Assembly: GCA_946402595.1 (NCBI GenBank)
Contig: CAMIWY010000004.1
Location: 1-16,462, forward strand
DNA length: 16,462 bases
Direction: 5' to 3'
Source of the DNA: an uncultured Clostridia bacterium
GTDB taxonomy: Bacteria; Bacillota; Clostridia; Peptostreptococcales; Anaerovoracaceae
Shown in pieces: positions 6,125-13,223 of this stretch; position 1 is the stretch's first letter, and the number at the start of each line of letters is the position of its first letter. The notes below the pieces were generated by a model that saw only the letters and a list, made by a program, of their open reading frames with translations, did not search any database and was not told the DNA's origin. Made by a program: the position numbers and the translations under genes.

Positions 6125-6187
6125 TAATTTAGTAGGATTTTTCACAATCAATTATTAAATATATTTAACGCAGTTGTTAAGACTGAA

Positions 6188-8131
6188 TTACTGCAGTTCC
6201 ATCCACTCATCATAAAGTGAGGATATCTCTGCTTCACATTCAGCCATCAGCTGAGACTGCTCCTGCATCCATTCGAAGTCTGAAGCCCTTTCCGGGTCAG
6301 ACAGCTGCTCTTCAATATCTGCGATCTTACCCTCGAGCTCATGGATCTTCTCCTCGATCTCATCTCCTCTTCTGGCTTTGCGCCGTTCTTCAGCTTCCTT
6401 CTGCTTCTTGGCCTGCCTGTCAGCCTCTGATGACCTTACCAGCTCGAGCGTCTTTTCAGTCTCAGATGCGCCTGACGGTTTTCTGCCTGTCTGCAGTGCA
6501 TCCCCTGCACCGTCTGCCTGTTCAGGAGAGGTCTTCTCCAGATAGTACTCAAAGTTGCCCTTGTATTCGACTATCCCGTTCTCCGTCAGTTCAAGGATCC
6601 TGTCCGGTATCCTTGTCAGAAGATATCTGTCATGGGATACGATTATGAGGGTCCCTCCGAATTCGAGCAAAGCGTCTTCCACAACCTCTTTAGATTCGAT
6701 ATCAAGATGGTTGGTCGGCTCATCAAGGACGAGCGTGTTGGCTCCCGATAGCATCAGCTTGAGAAGTGACAGTTTTGCTTTCTCTCCTCCGGATATGTCT
6801 CCTACCATCTTGAAGACATCATCACCTTTGAAGAGAAACCTTCCGAGCAGTGATCTCATTTCGGTATCTGTATACAGGTGATACGCGTTTTTCATCTCTC
6901 CGAGGACAGTCTCGTTGTCATCCAGGAGTCTCTGGCCCTGGTCGTAATATCCGAAATCGACATTATAGCCGACCTTGAGATATCCCGCATCAGGCTTCTC
7001 GATCCCCATGAGTATACGCAGCAGCGTCGTCTTTCCGATGCCGTTGTCACCGATGATACATATCTTCTCGCCCTTTCTCACATCAAGGGATACGTTCGAG
7101 AAAAGCTTCCTGTCTCCGTAGCTTTTGGCCAGGTCCTCGCATACGAGCACCTCTCCGCCGCTCTTGTAGTTGCTCTCGAACCCCAGCTTCATCCGGCTCT
7201 GTTCTCCTGCCGGCCTGTCCTTGATGTCTATCTGTGCGAGTCTCTTCTCTCTGGACCTCGCCCTCTTGGCAAGATGCTCAGTCCCGTGCTGGCGGAACCG
7301 TCTTATCATTTCCTCCTGCCTTGCGATCTCGGCCTGCTGCTTCTCGTATTCCCTGCGCAGGGCTTCCATCCGCTCTTCTTTCTTGACGAGGAATTCCGAA
7401 TAGTTGCCGGTATATGCCGTCAGAGTGCCGCCGCTCATGTCGAATATCTTCTTCACGATGCGGTCGAGGAAGTATCTGTCGTGTGATACCACGAGCAGAG
7501 TTCCCTGGTAATTCTTAAGATATGATTCGAGCCACACCAGCATCCTCAGGTCGAGGTGGTTGGTCGGCTCATCGAGTATGAGTATGTCAGGCTTTCTTAA
7601 GAGCATGCATGCAAGGGCAAGCCTCGTACGCTCGCCTCCGGACAGCACGTCTATCTTCTTCTGCTGATCCTCATCGGTGAAGCCCATAGCCCTCAGGACT
7701 GCCGCCAGCTCGCTTCTGTATGTGTATCCGCCCTGCTTCTCATACTCCTCTATAAGTGCAGTATATGCCGCAAGGCTCCTGTCGAAGTCTGGCCTGGTAT
7801 GGTCGGATATCTTCTCCTGCAGCTCCTCTATCTCCTTCTCCATTCTGAAGAAGTGTTCAAAAGTCTTCTCAGCTTCCTTTATGACCGTACCTCCGGCGAA
7901 GAAATGATTCTTCTGGCGGAGATAACCGATCGTCATGTCGCTTCTGATATATATATTGCCCGACGACGGCTCGAGGTCGCCCGCTATTATGCTGAGAAGC
8001 GTCGTTTTGCCCGAACCGTTAGGTCCGACAATGCCTATCCGGTCGCCTTTTTCCACGCCAAAACTGACATCCTCAATGATGATGTCAGTTCCGTAGGATT
8101 TGCTTATGTCTTTACCGGATAAAACTATCAT
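6188..8131 (-). CDS. ABC-F family ATPase
   Basis: A soluble protein with two ABC ATPase domains and no transmembrane part. ABC-F proteins act on the ribosome in translation or antibiotic protection rather than transport. Domain 1: Walker A GPNGSGKT (36-43), signature LSGGE (163-167), Walker B LILDEPTNHLD (184-194). A charged linker (about 240-320) corresponds to the P-site-tRNA interaction motif region. Domain 2: GDNGIGKT (361-368), ISGGE (446-450), LVLDEPTNHLD (467-477). The C terminus (about 555-647) is a low-complexity segment followed by a coiled coil, as in Uup- or YdiF-like members. With 647 residues it is full length. The ATG at 8131 has only a weak ribosome binding site (GTGTGAAG), next to a REP-like palindrome. 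It follows tsaD by 52 nt. Resistance versus housekeeping subtype cannot be told from motifs alone. Confidence 0.95.
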   Translation of the reverse strand: MIVLSGKDISKSYGTDIIIEDVSFGVEKGDRIGIVGPNGSGKTTLLSIIAGDLEPSSGNIYIRSDMTIGYLRQKNHFFAGGTVIKEAEKTFEHFFRMEKEIEELQEKISDHTRPDFDRSLAAYTALIEEYEKQGGYTYRSELAAVLRAMGFTDEDQQKKIDVLSGGERTRLALACMLLRKPDILILDEPTNHLDLRMLVWLESYLKNYQGTLLVVSHDRYFLDRIVKKIFDMSGGTLTAYTGNYSEFLVKKEERMEALRREYEKQQAEIARQEEMIRRFRQHGTEHLAKRARSREKRLAQIDIKDRPAGEQSRMKLGFESNYKSGGEVLVCEDLAKSYGDRKLFSNVSLDVRKGEKICIIGDNGIGKTTLLRILMGIEKPDAGYLKVGYNVDFGYYDQGQRLLDDNETVLGEMKNAYHLYTDTEMRSLLGRFLFKGDDVFKMVGDISGGEKAKLSLLKLMLSGANTLVLDEPTNHLDIESKEVVEDALLEFGGTLIIVSHDRYLLTRIPDRILELTENGIVEYKGNFEYYLEKTSPEQADGAGDALQTGRKPSGASETEKTLELVRSSEADRQAKKQKEAEERRKARRGDEIEEKIHELEGKIADIEEQLSDPERASDFEWMQEQSQLMAECEAEISSLYDEWMELQ

Positions 8132-8144
8132 GCTTCACACACTT

Positions 8145-8175
8145 TGTGTCATTGGGGACGGTCCTTTCTGACACA
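8145..8175. repeat. REP-like interrupted palindrome between tsaD and the ABC-F gene
   Basis: TGTGTCA (8145-8151) and TGACACA (8169-8175) are exact inverted copies placed symmetrically around an inner palindrome GGAC-G-GTCC (8156-8164). All arms share the same centre at 8160, with four unpaired bases on each side. Similar GGGACCGTCCC/TGACACA-type elements are, as I recall, scattered in clostridial genomes and tied to REP-associated tyrosine transposases. No transposase is present here. Being a genomic repeat is inference from that resemblance. Confidence 0.6.
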
Positions 8176-8183
8176 TTCTCAAT

Positions 8184-9200
8184 CTAAAACTCTAATGCAG
8201 GCACCGCATCGAGGTCATACCCCGAGCGCTCTCCCGCCTTGTATGCATAATATGCTGCTGATGCTATCATGGCTCCGTTGTCGGTGCAGAGTACCGGGCT
8301 TGGTCTCAGCACGTCTATGCCCTGTGCAGCAGCTTTTTCGCTTATAAGCTCTCTGAGCCTTGTGTTGGAGGCTACACCGCCTGCCATGACTATTCTCTTC
8401 TGGCCGTACTCTGCTGCAGCTCTGACAGCCTTCTCTGCTATTACCTCAACGACTGCTTCCTGGAAGCTAGCCGCAACATCATTAACATTGATCTCACGGC
8501 CCGCCTGCCTCTCGCTGTTGAGGTAGTTGAGAGCCTGGGTCTTGAGGCCCGAGAAACTGAAATCATAGCTTCCCGGCTCGAGCCATACTCTCTTGAAATC
8601 TATAGCTTCCCTGTTTCCTTCACGGGCTGCCTTGTCCACCTTAGGACCGCCCGGATAGCCGAGACCTATGACTCTTGCCACCTTATCGAAAGCTTCCCCT
8701 GCAGCGTCATCTCTTGTTCCGCCGATTTTCTCGCACTTATTGTAGTCAGGGACATTGACTATGTTGGTGTGTCCTCCCGATACTACAAGTGACATGAACG
8801 GCGGCTCAAGGTCATGGTGTTCAAGATAGTTGGCAGCTATGTGGCCGTGCATGTGATTGACTCCTACAAGCGGGATATCGCATGCGTAAGCGATGCTTTT
8901 TGCTGCAGCAACGCCGATGAGCAAAGCACCTACAAGTCCCGGTCCGTAGGTGACACCGACAAGATCTATGTCTCCGATGCATACATCAGCATCAGAGAGA
9001 GCCTTGTCTATGACGCCGTTGATGTTCTCAAGGTGCCTTCTCGAGGCTATCTCAGGTACGACTCCGCCGAACTGGGTGTGGATGCTTATCTGCGTGCTTA
9101 TGACATTGCTGAGAATGTCTCTTCCGTCCGCGACCACGCTGACTGCAGTCTCATCGCAGCTTGTTTCTATTCCGAGTGTAAGGTGTCTGCCGTTTTTCAT
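8184..9200 (-). CDS. tsaD: tRNA N6-threonylcarbamoyladenosine transferase TsaD
   Basis: TsaD (formerly Gcp/YgjD) transfers threonylcarbamoyl from the AMP adduct made by TsaC/Sua5 to A37 of ANN-decoding tRNAs, acting with TsaB and TsaE. The 338 residues are full length. Seen: the ASKHA N-terminal phosphate loop LGIETSCDETAVSVV (9-23), GGVVPEIASRRH (45-56), TYGPGLVGALLIG (84-96), the metal-binding HMHGH (116-120), SGGHTNI, and near the C terminus AGGVASNTRLRE and LCTDNGAMIA with the conserved aspartate. The ATG at 9200 is 7 nt after the rimI stop with a weak GAAG ribosome binding site, which suggests translational coupling. It is the last gene of the tsaE-tsaB-rimI-tsaD block. Confidence 0.98.
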   Translation of the reverse strand: MKNGRHLTLGIETSCDETAVSVVADGRDILSNVISTQISIHTQFGGVVPEIASRRHLENINGVIDKALSDADVCIGDIDLVGVTYGPGLVGALLIGVAAAKSIAYACDIPLVGVNHMHGHIAANYLEHHDLEPPFMSLVVSGGHTNIVNVPDYNKCEKIGGTRDDAAGEAFDKVARVIGLGYPGGPKVDKAAREGNREAIDFKRVWLEPGSYDFSFSGLKTQALNYLNSERQAGREINVNDVAASFQEAVVEVIAEKAVRAAAEYGQKRIVMAGGVASNTRLRELISEKAAAQGIDVLRPSPVLCTDNGAMIASAAYYAYKAGERSGYDLDAVPALEF

Positions 9201-9207
9201 TGAACTT

Positions 9208-9711
9208 CTATTTAACTTCTATATCCACTTCGAGGTCGTTTCCTTCCCCGCTGTTTTCATCTTCTTCACTGAGGTCCCTGTCCATCAGGACCGCATCTTC
9301 TCCGTTATCTCTGTAATACCCTTTTCTCTTGCCGACCTCTCTGAATCCGCTCTTGCGGTAGAGGGAAATAGCAGGTACGTTGCTGTGTCTCACTTCAAGA
9401 TTGATCACACCGCAGGTGCGCGAAGCTACCCCGATCATATGCTGCATGAGTCTGAATCCGATCTCATTTCCCCTGTATGCCGGGTCTACCACGATGTTGT
9501 ACAGCTGGGCCTCACCAGCTACGAGCCACATGTCCGCGTAGCCTACCGGTTCACCGTTTATTTCAACTACGGCGACGTATGATTTCTCATTGAACGAAAC
9601 GTCGCGCGCGATTTCTTCTGCACTCCATGGGGACGCGAAAGAGTCCCTCTCTATTCTTGCAAGAACCGGTACATCGGACAGCCTTGCCTGTCTGATCCTG
9701 AGAACCGCCAT
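9208..9711 (-). CDS. rimI: RimI-type GNAT N-acetyltransferase
   Basis: RimI acetylates the N-terminal alanine of ribosomal protein S18 in E. coli; homologues sit in tsa operons of many Bacillota. Seen: the acetyl-CoA loop RGNEIG (80-85) after VVDPAY, NLEVR (104-108) with the conserved glutamate E106, and NVPAISLYRKSGF (111-123) containing the tyrosine commonly used as the acid. The core ends near residue 147 (VLMDRDL). The extra 20 residues form a strongly acidic tail with no known role. The ATG at 9711 lies 2 nt after the tsaB stop, with GAGGTAG overlapping that stop as ribosome binding site, so the two are tightly coupled. The family is certain; S18 as the substrate is inferred from context. 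Confidence 0.93.
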   Translation of the reverse strand: MAVLRIRQARLSDVPVLARIERDSFASPWSAEEIARDVSFNEKSYVAVVEINGEPVGYADMWLVAGEAQLYNIVVDPAYRGNEIGFRLMQHMIGVASRTCGVINLEVRHSNVPAISLYRKSGFREVGKRKGYYRDNGEDAVLMDRDLSEEDENSGEGNDLEVDIEVK

Positions 9712-9713
9712 GA

Positions 9714-10502
9714 CTACCTCGCTTTCTTTATCTTATCGCTCAGAGTCCCGTCTCTGAGCCTCTGTTCAGCTTCCGAAAGTCTCATGTACTCCGGAAGCAG
9801 CCTGTCATATGTAAGGGTATCTCCTCTTTCAGCCTTAGCCAGTGCGATCTTAGCCACACTGCCGGCATCCTGATATCTGATCCCTTCATCTGCAAGGATC
9901 AGCTGTCCTCTGATCCCCTTCGCATCAAAAGCATCTTCTATGATGTCCCCGTACGCATCTATGCCGTCGCCTGTGAAGAATACCCTGCCGCCGTTTTCCA
10001 TGACTCTGTCAGTCAGCTCAGCGAGCAGGTCCTCTATCATGTACTGCTTCTCAGGCATCTCGCTGACGATGCTCTGATGCTCACCGTCACTGGTGAAAAC
10101 AGCCTGCCATGCACCCGCATAGGTCTGATGTCTTCTTGCATTTATTACAGGAACCACATACAGAGCGCCTGCAGCGATTGCCTCCGAGAGCACTCTCTGT
10201 GCCATTGCTTCAAGTGAAGAAACAGCGATGCAGGGGATGCCGAGCATCTGTCCGAGAGTCCTTGCAGTTGTGACTCCGATCCTGATGCCTGTGAAGGATC
10301 CCGGTCCTGCAGATGCGGCAACGTGAGTCAGATCCTTCTTGCTGATCCCCGCTGCCTTTACTGCCTCATCACTTATTGTGATAATGTCCTTGAGATGATT
10401 CATCTCAGTCTCAGATGAGGCACAGTAAACGGAGCCGTCTTCTTTTATGACAGCCGCCGATCCGTATTTACCTGTTGTTTCAAGTGCAAGTATATTGATC
10501 AT
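9714..10502 (-). CDS. tsaB: t6A biosynthesis protein TsaB
   Basis: TsaB is the non-catalytic ASKHA partner that dimerises with TsaD and recruits TsaE in the threonylcarbamoyladenosine complex. The 262 residues contain ILALETTGKYGSAAVI (4-19) and the hallmark ASAGPGSFTGIRIG (63-76). The segment after about residue 100 is more variable, as usual for the family. The ATG at 10502 overlaps the tsaE stop as ATGA, and a GAAGGAAAG ribosome binding site lies inside tsaE. It is followed by rimI after 2 nt. Confidence 0.97.
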   Translation of the reverse strand: MINILALETTGKYGSAAVIKEDGSVYCASSETEMNHLKDIITISDEAVKAAGISKKDLTHVAASAGPGSFTGIRIGVTTARTLGQMLGIPCIAVSSLEAMAQRVLSEAIAAGALYVVPVINARRHQTYAGAWQAVFTSDGEHQSIVSEMPEKQYMIEDLLAELTDRVMENGGRVFFTGDGIDAYGDIIEDAFDAKGIRGQLILADEGIRYQDAGSVAKIALAKAERGDTLTYDRLLPEYMRLSEAEQRLRDGTLSDKIKKAR

Positions 10503-10927
10503 AATACAGTTACTTTACGCTTTCCTTCTTCAGCATACTCGATCATCACCACGAGCGCGTCAGGAGGCAGCACATCTGCTACGATATCAGCCCATTCTAT
10601 TACAGAAAGCCCGCTGTCTTCAAGATAATCTTCCGCTCCCGTGTCCAGAAATTCCATTCCGTCCGAAAGTCTGTAAACGTCAAAATGGTACAGAGGCAGC
10701 CTTCCGCTTCTGTACTCTCTGACGATGGTAAATGTAGGACTGATTACTTCTTCCTTAACTCCCAGTCCCTCAGCGATGTATTTGGTCAGTGCTGTTTTGC
10801 CTGTTCCGAGGTCACCGATAAGAGCGACTATGTCACCGGGCTCTGCCGCCTCAGCGATAGTGAGGCCGAGAGCGCGCGTCTCAGCCTCACTGTTTATGAA
10901 AAAAGTTCCTTTTTCAATGTGTTTCAT
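10499..10927 (-). CDS. tsaE: t6A biosynthesis ATPase TsaE
   Basis: TsaE is the small P-loop ATPase that resets the TsaB-TsaD complex between catalytic cycles. The 142 residues have normal length. Seen: Walker A GDLGTGKT (38-45), the conserved SPTFTIVREY (63-72), the PLYHFDVYRL segment (78-87), and SVIEWADIV (108-116), where the family has its conserved E-W. The ATG at 10927 is 7 nt after the stop of the ECF component, with AGG-AAAGA just upstream. It opens the t6A block but has no promoter of its own that I can see, so it depends on transcription through the riboswitch-led ribU gene. Confidence 0.97.
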   Translation of the reverse strand: MKHIEKGTFFINSEAETRALGLTIAEAAEPGDIVALIGDLGTGKTALTKYIAEGLGVKEEVISPTFTIVREYRSGRLPLYHFDVYRLSDGMEFLDTGAEDYLEDSGLSVIEWADIVADVLPPDALVVMIEYAEEGKRKVTVL

Positions 10928-10934
10928 TCTTTGC

Positions 10935-11522
10935 CTATTCTGCAGGGTTCTGCTCTGCTCTCTCAGCAGCAGCTACCGTTGATCCTCTGTGCAGGAACCC
11001 GCTGACTCTCTTGTAGAGAATGAATGTCAGCACCGCATTGAGGCCTGCCTTGAGCAGGTTGAACGGAATGATCGCTGTCGGCAGCATTGCAACTACTGCT
11101 TCTCTCGGAGCTCCCATGTACAGCGGTGTGATGATGAGGTTCATTACACACATTACAGCTGTTGCCACGATCACGCCGGTCACGAGGGATGCTACCGCTC
11201 TTTTTCTTGTCTTGTTCCTGGCATACATGAGTCCGATAACGACTGCCACGATACCTGTAGCAACGAAGTGCATCAGGAATCCGTACAGTCCGTCGCCCCC
11301 GAGCATGAATGCCTGGATGAGGCAGACAACAAGTGTCACTATGAGTCCCGCAGCCGGACCGAACGCGAATGCCGTGATATAGATAGGCACATCTGCCGGA
11401 TCATACACCAGGAATGGTGCAGGCGGGAAAGGTATCCTTACGATCAGCAGCAGCACCAGAGATACTGCTGTCATCATTGCGAGTCTGGCGATCATCGCCG
11501 TGCTGAGTCTTGAATTGTTCAT
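10935..11522 (-). CDS. ribU: Riboflavin-type ECF transporter S component (RibU-like)
   Basis: A membrane S component that binds riboflavin and works with the shared EcfA/A'/T module, which is not encoded here. The 195 residues are mostly hydrophobic, with about six membrane segments (roughly 14-32, 43-56, 58-74, 80-100, 112-133 and 148-170). YDPADVPIYITAFAFGPAAG (40-59) is the typical ECF-S segment after helix 1. The tail is short and polar. Substrate is inferred mainly from the FMN riboswitch immediately upstream, which is strong evidence for a flavin precursor. The ATG at 11522 has AGGAGG (11531-11536), which lies in a predicted sequestering hairpin. tsaE follows after 7 nt. Confidence 0.9.
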   Translation of the reverse strand: MNNSRLSTAMIARLAMMTAVSLVLLLIVRIPFPPAPFLVYDPADVPIYITAFAFGPAAGLIVTLVVCLIQAFMLGGDGLYGFLMHFVATGIVAVVIGLMYARNKTRKRAVASLVTGVIVATAVMCVMNLIITPLYMGAPREAVVAMLPTAIIPFNLLKAGLNAVLTFILYKRVSGFLHRGSTVAAAERAEQNPAE

Positions 11523-11527
11523 AACAT

Positions 11528-11564
11528 ATTCCTCCTAATTGAATGAGATAGTAATTAGTGGAAT
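11528..11564 (-). promoter_or_regulatory. Ribosome-binding-site sequestering hairpin of ribU
   Basis: In the minus-strand RNA AUUCC-A-CUAAUU pairs with AAUUAG-GA-GGAAU: 11 base pairs with a small 1x2 internal loop and a 12-nt apical loop. The 3' arm contains the whole AGGAGG ribosome binding site of ribU. This is what a translational OFF state of the riboswitch should look like. The alternative anti-sequestering pairing is not settled; GGAAU at 11607-11611 is one candidate partner for the 5' arm. Confidence 0.7.
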
Positions 11565-11579
11565 CTGTCAGGCATTAAT

Positions 11580-11609
11580 AATGGCCCTGATCCTGGGGTC
11601 AAGGCCATT
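11580..11609 (-). other. Long hairpin in the riboswitch expression platform
   Basis: In the minus-strand RNA AAUGGCCUUGA pairs with UCAGGGCCAUU (11 positions, one G-U) around an 8-nt loop. It is followed by AUUAAUGCC, with no U-tract, so it does not look like a terminator. It probably is a structural element between aptamer and sequestering hairpin. Confidence 0.6.
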
Positions 11610-11646
11610 CCATCACAACATACTTCTCTATGTCCCTGTAATGTAA

Positions 11647-11767
11647 TGTTTCTTTCATCCGGACTATACCGTCGGTACTGGAATCTCACCAGTTCGGCCT
11701 TACGGCTCGTGGACTTGCGCCTGTCAGCGTTCACCACCGGTGTGGACTTTCACCACGCCCTGAAACA
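11647..11767 (-). ncRNA. FMN riboswitch (RFN element)
   Basis: The minus strand carries RFN hallmarks: GGTGAA near the 5' end, CCGGTGGT, AAGTCCACGAGCC, ACTGGTGAGATTCCAGT and the highly conserved CCGACGGTATAGTCCGGATG. The closing helix P1 is TGTTTC (11762-11767) with GAAACA (11647-11652). FMN binding is expected to lower expression of the RibU-like gene. The aptamer starts about 15 nt after the pepV stop. I see no convincing promoter in the 3' end of pepV, so it may sit inside an operon transcript. Confidence 0.97.
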
Positions 11768-11782
11768 GATTTCTTGAAATAA

Positions 11783-13222
11783 CTATTCGCAGCAGAGAGC
11801 GTATATAGCTCTTGCGTAGATACGCGCCATCTTCATGAAAGACTCTACGCTGAGCTTCTCGCCCGCCTGATGCATGGTATCCTCTTCACCCGGGAACAGT
11901 GCTCCGTAGCAGAGGATATTGTTGACCATCTTGGCATAAGTGCCGCCGGCCTGGACACTTGCAGGTGTCTCATTGTCGCCGGTCTCATCCCTGTAGGCCT
12001 TAAGAAGCTTGGTGACCATTGGACTGTCCAGTTCCATGTAGATAGGATTCTGCACCATTCTTGTGATGATACCGATAGAGGTATCCTTGATGCAGCTGTC
12101 CATTCCGACTACCAGATCCACATCACTGTATGTGACCGGGAATCTGATGTTTATCGAAACGGTCGCCAGTTCTTCGTTAATATTAGCGATTCCCACATTC
12201 AAAATCAATGGTCCTGACTGATTATCTTCGAATTTGATGCCGAATCTCTCTCCGTGGAGGTCAAAACCGATGTGTTCGTTGTAGAATGCGATGTAATCGT
12301 TCAGCTCTTCATTTGCAAAGCTGACCCTTCCGAGGAACTCCATCATGATGCTGATGGAATTGAGGCCCAGATGAGGACGCGCGCCGTGCGCTGCAACACC
12401 CTTGACTTCGATCACAAGTGAGCTGCCCTGCTTCTTGGACCTGATGTCATATCCTGTCTCGGCTGCATATGCCCTTACCTTGTCAGCAATGAGCTCATAA
12501 TACTTCTTGTCTCCGGCGATGACCGCCTTTGCACTTCCCGGCACCATATTGTGGGCAGTGCCTGCTTCCAGCTTAGTCAGTCTTAGGTCATCCTTGCCCG
12601 GGGTCTGTGTGAACTTTCTTGCGAGATCGAATACCATGATCCCCATCTCGCCGTTTACGATCGGAAAGTCTCCGTCAGGAGTGAATCCCATGTCTGGATG
12701 TCCGAATCTTTCTGTATAGTAGTTGATGCTGGAGTCGCCGGTCTCTTCATCAAGTCCGAGGATGACTCTTACATTGTTTTTGAATTCAACGCCTTCCTCG
12801 CGAAGAGCTTTGAGAGCATACATGCAGGCAACAACAGGGCCCTTGTCATCAGATGTTCCCCTTCCGTACAGGAATCCGTCCTTTTCGACCATTTCAAACG
12901 GATCTGTCTCCCATCCGGATCCCGTAGGAACTACATCCAGATGCCCTACGATCCCGAAGGTCTTCGCGTCTGCAGCCTTGTCATCTGCGACTTTGTAATC
13001 AATATATCCTGCGTAATTGTCAACATTGTGGGACTCGAATCCCATTGCAGCGCCTACTCCCAGCATGTGCATGAGAGAGTCATGGACTCCTCTTCCGTAT
13101 GGAAGGAGATCTCCCTCTGCTGTCTTTACAGGGTCCGACTTGACACTCGGCATAGATATAGACTCCTTAAGTGTCCTCAGCATGTCATCCCTGTAGGAAT
13201 CCAGTCTTTCAAGATAACCCAT
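11783..13222 (-). CDS. pepV: M20 family dipeptidase, PepV type
   Basis: A cytosolic zinc dipeptidase that would release amino acids from imported dipeptides. Counted from the ATG at 13222 it has 479 residues, close to the roughly 470 of PepV. Metal and catalytic motifs: GHLDVVP (93-99; H94, D96), GRGTSDDKGP (120-129), LGLDEE (155-160) with the general-base glutamate, TPDGDFP (181-187), and HQAGE near the C terminus with the last metal histidine. A longer reading from 13285 would overlap the upstream gene by 62 nt. The ATG at 13222 is preferred: it lies one base after that gene's TAA and has GGAGG (13232-13236) at proper distance. The neighbouring amino-acid-binding lipoprotein suggests a shared role in peptide or amino-acid supply. 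Confidence 0.95.
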   Translation of the reverse strand: MGYLERLDSYRDDMLRTLKESISMPSVKSDPVKTAEGDLLPYGRGVHDSLMHMLGVGAAMGFESHNVDNYAGYIDYKVADDKAADAKTFGIVGHLDVVPTGSGWETDPFEMVEKDGFLYGRGTSDDKGPVVACMYALKALREEGVEFKNNVRVILGLDEETGDSSINYYTERFGHPDMGFTPDGDFPIVNGEMGIMVFDLARKFTQTPGKDDLRLTKLEAGTAHNMVPGSAKAVIAGDKKYYELIADKVRAYAAETGYDIRSKKQGSSLVIEVKGVAAHGARPHLGLNSISIMMEFLGRVSFANEELNDYIAFYNEHIGFDLHGERFGIKFEDNQSGPLILNVGIANINEELATVSINIRFPVTYSDVDLVVGMDSCIKDTSIGIITRMVQNPIYMELDSPMVTKLLKAYRDETGDNETPASVQAGGTYAKMVNNILCYGALFPGEEDTMHQAGEKLSVESFMKMARIYARAIYALCCE

Positions 13223-13223
13223 T

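Noticed and set aside
6125..6187. Terminator after the ABC-F gene
   Set aside because: Only short, AT-rich inverted repeats (TTAAC-N6-GTTAA; AAATATATTT) without a stable stem and U-tract.
11580..11609. Terminator-type expression platform for the FMN riboswitch
   Set aside because: The hairpin is strong but no U-tract follows on the transcribed strand.
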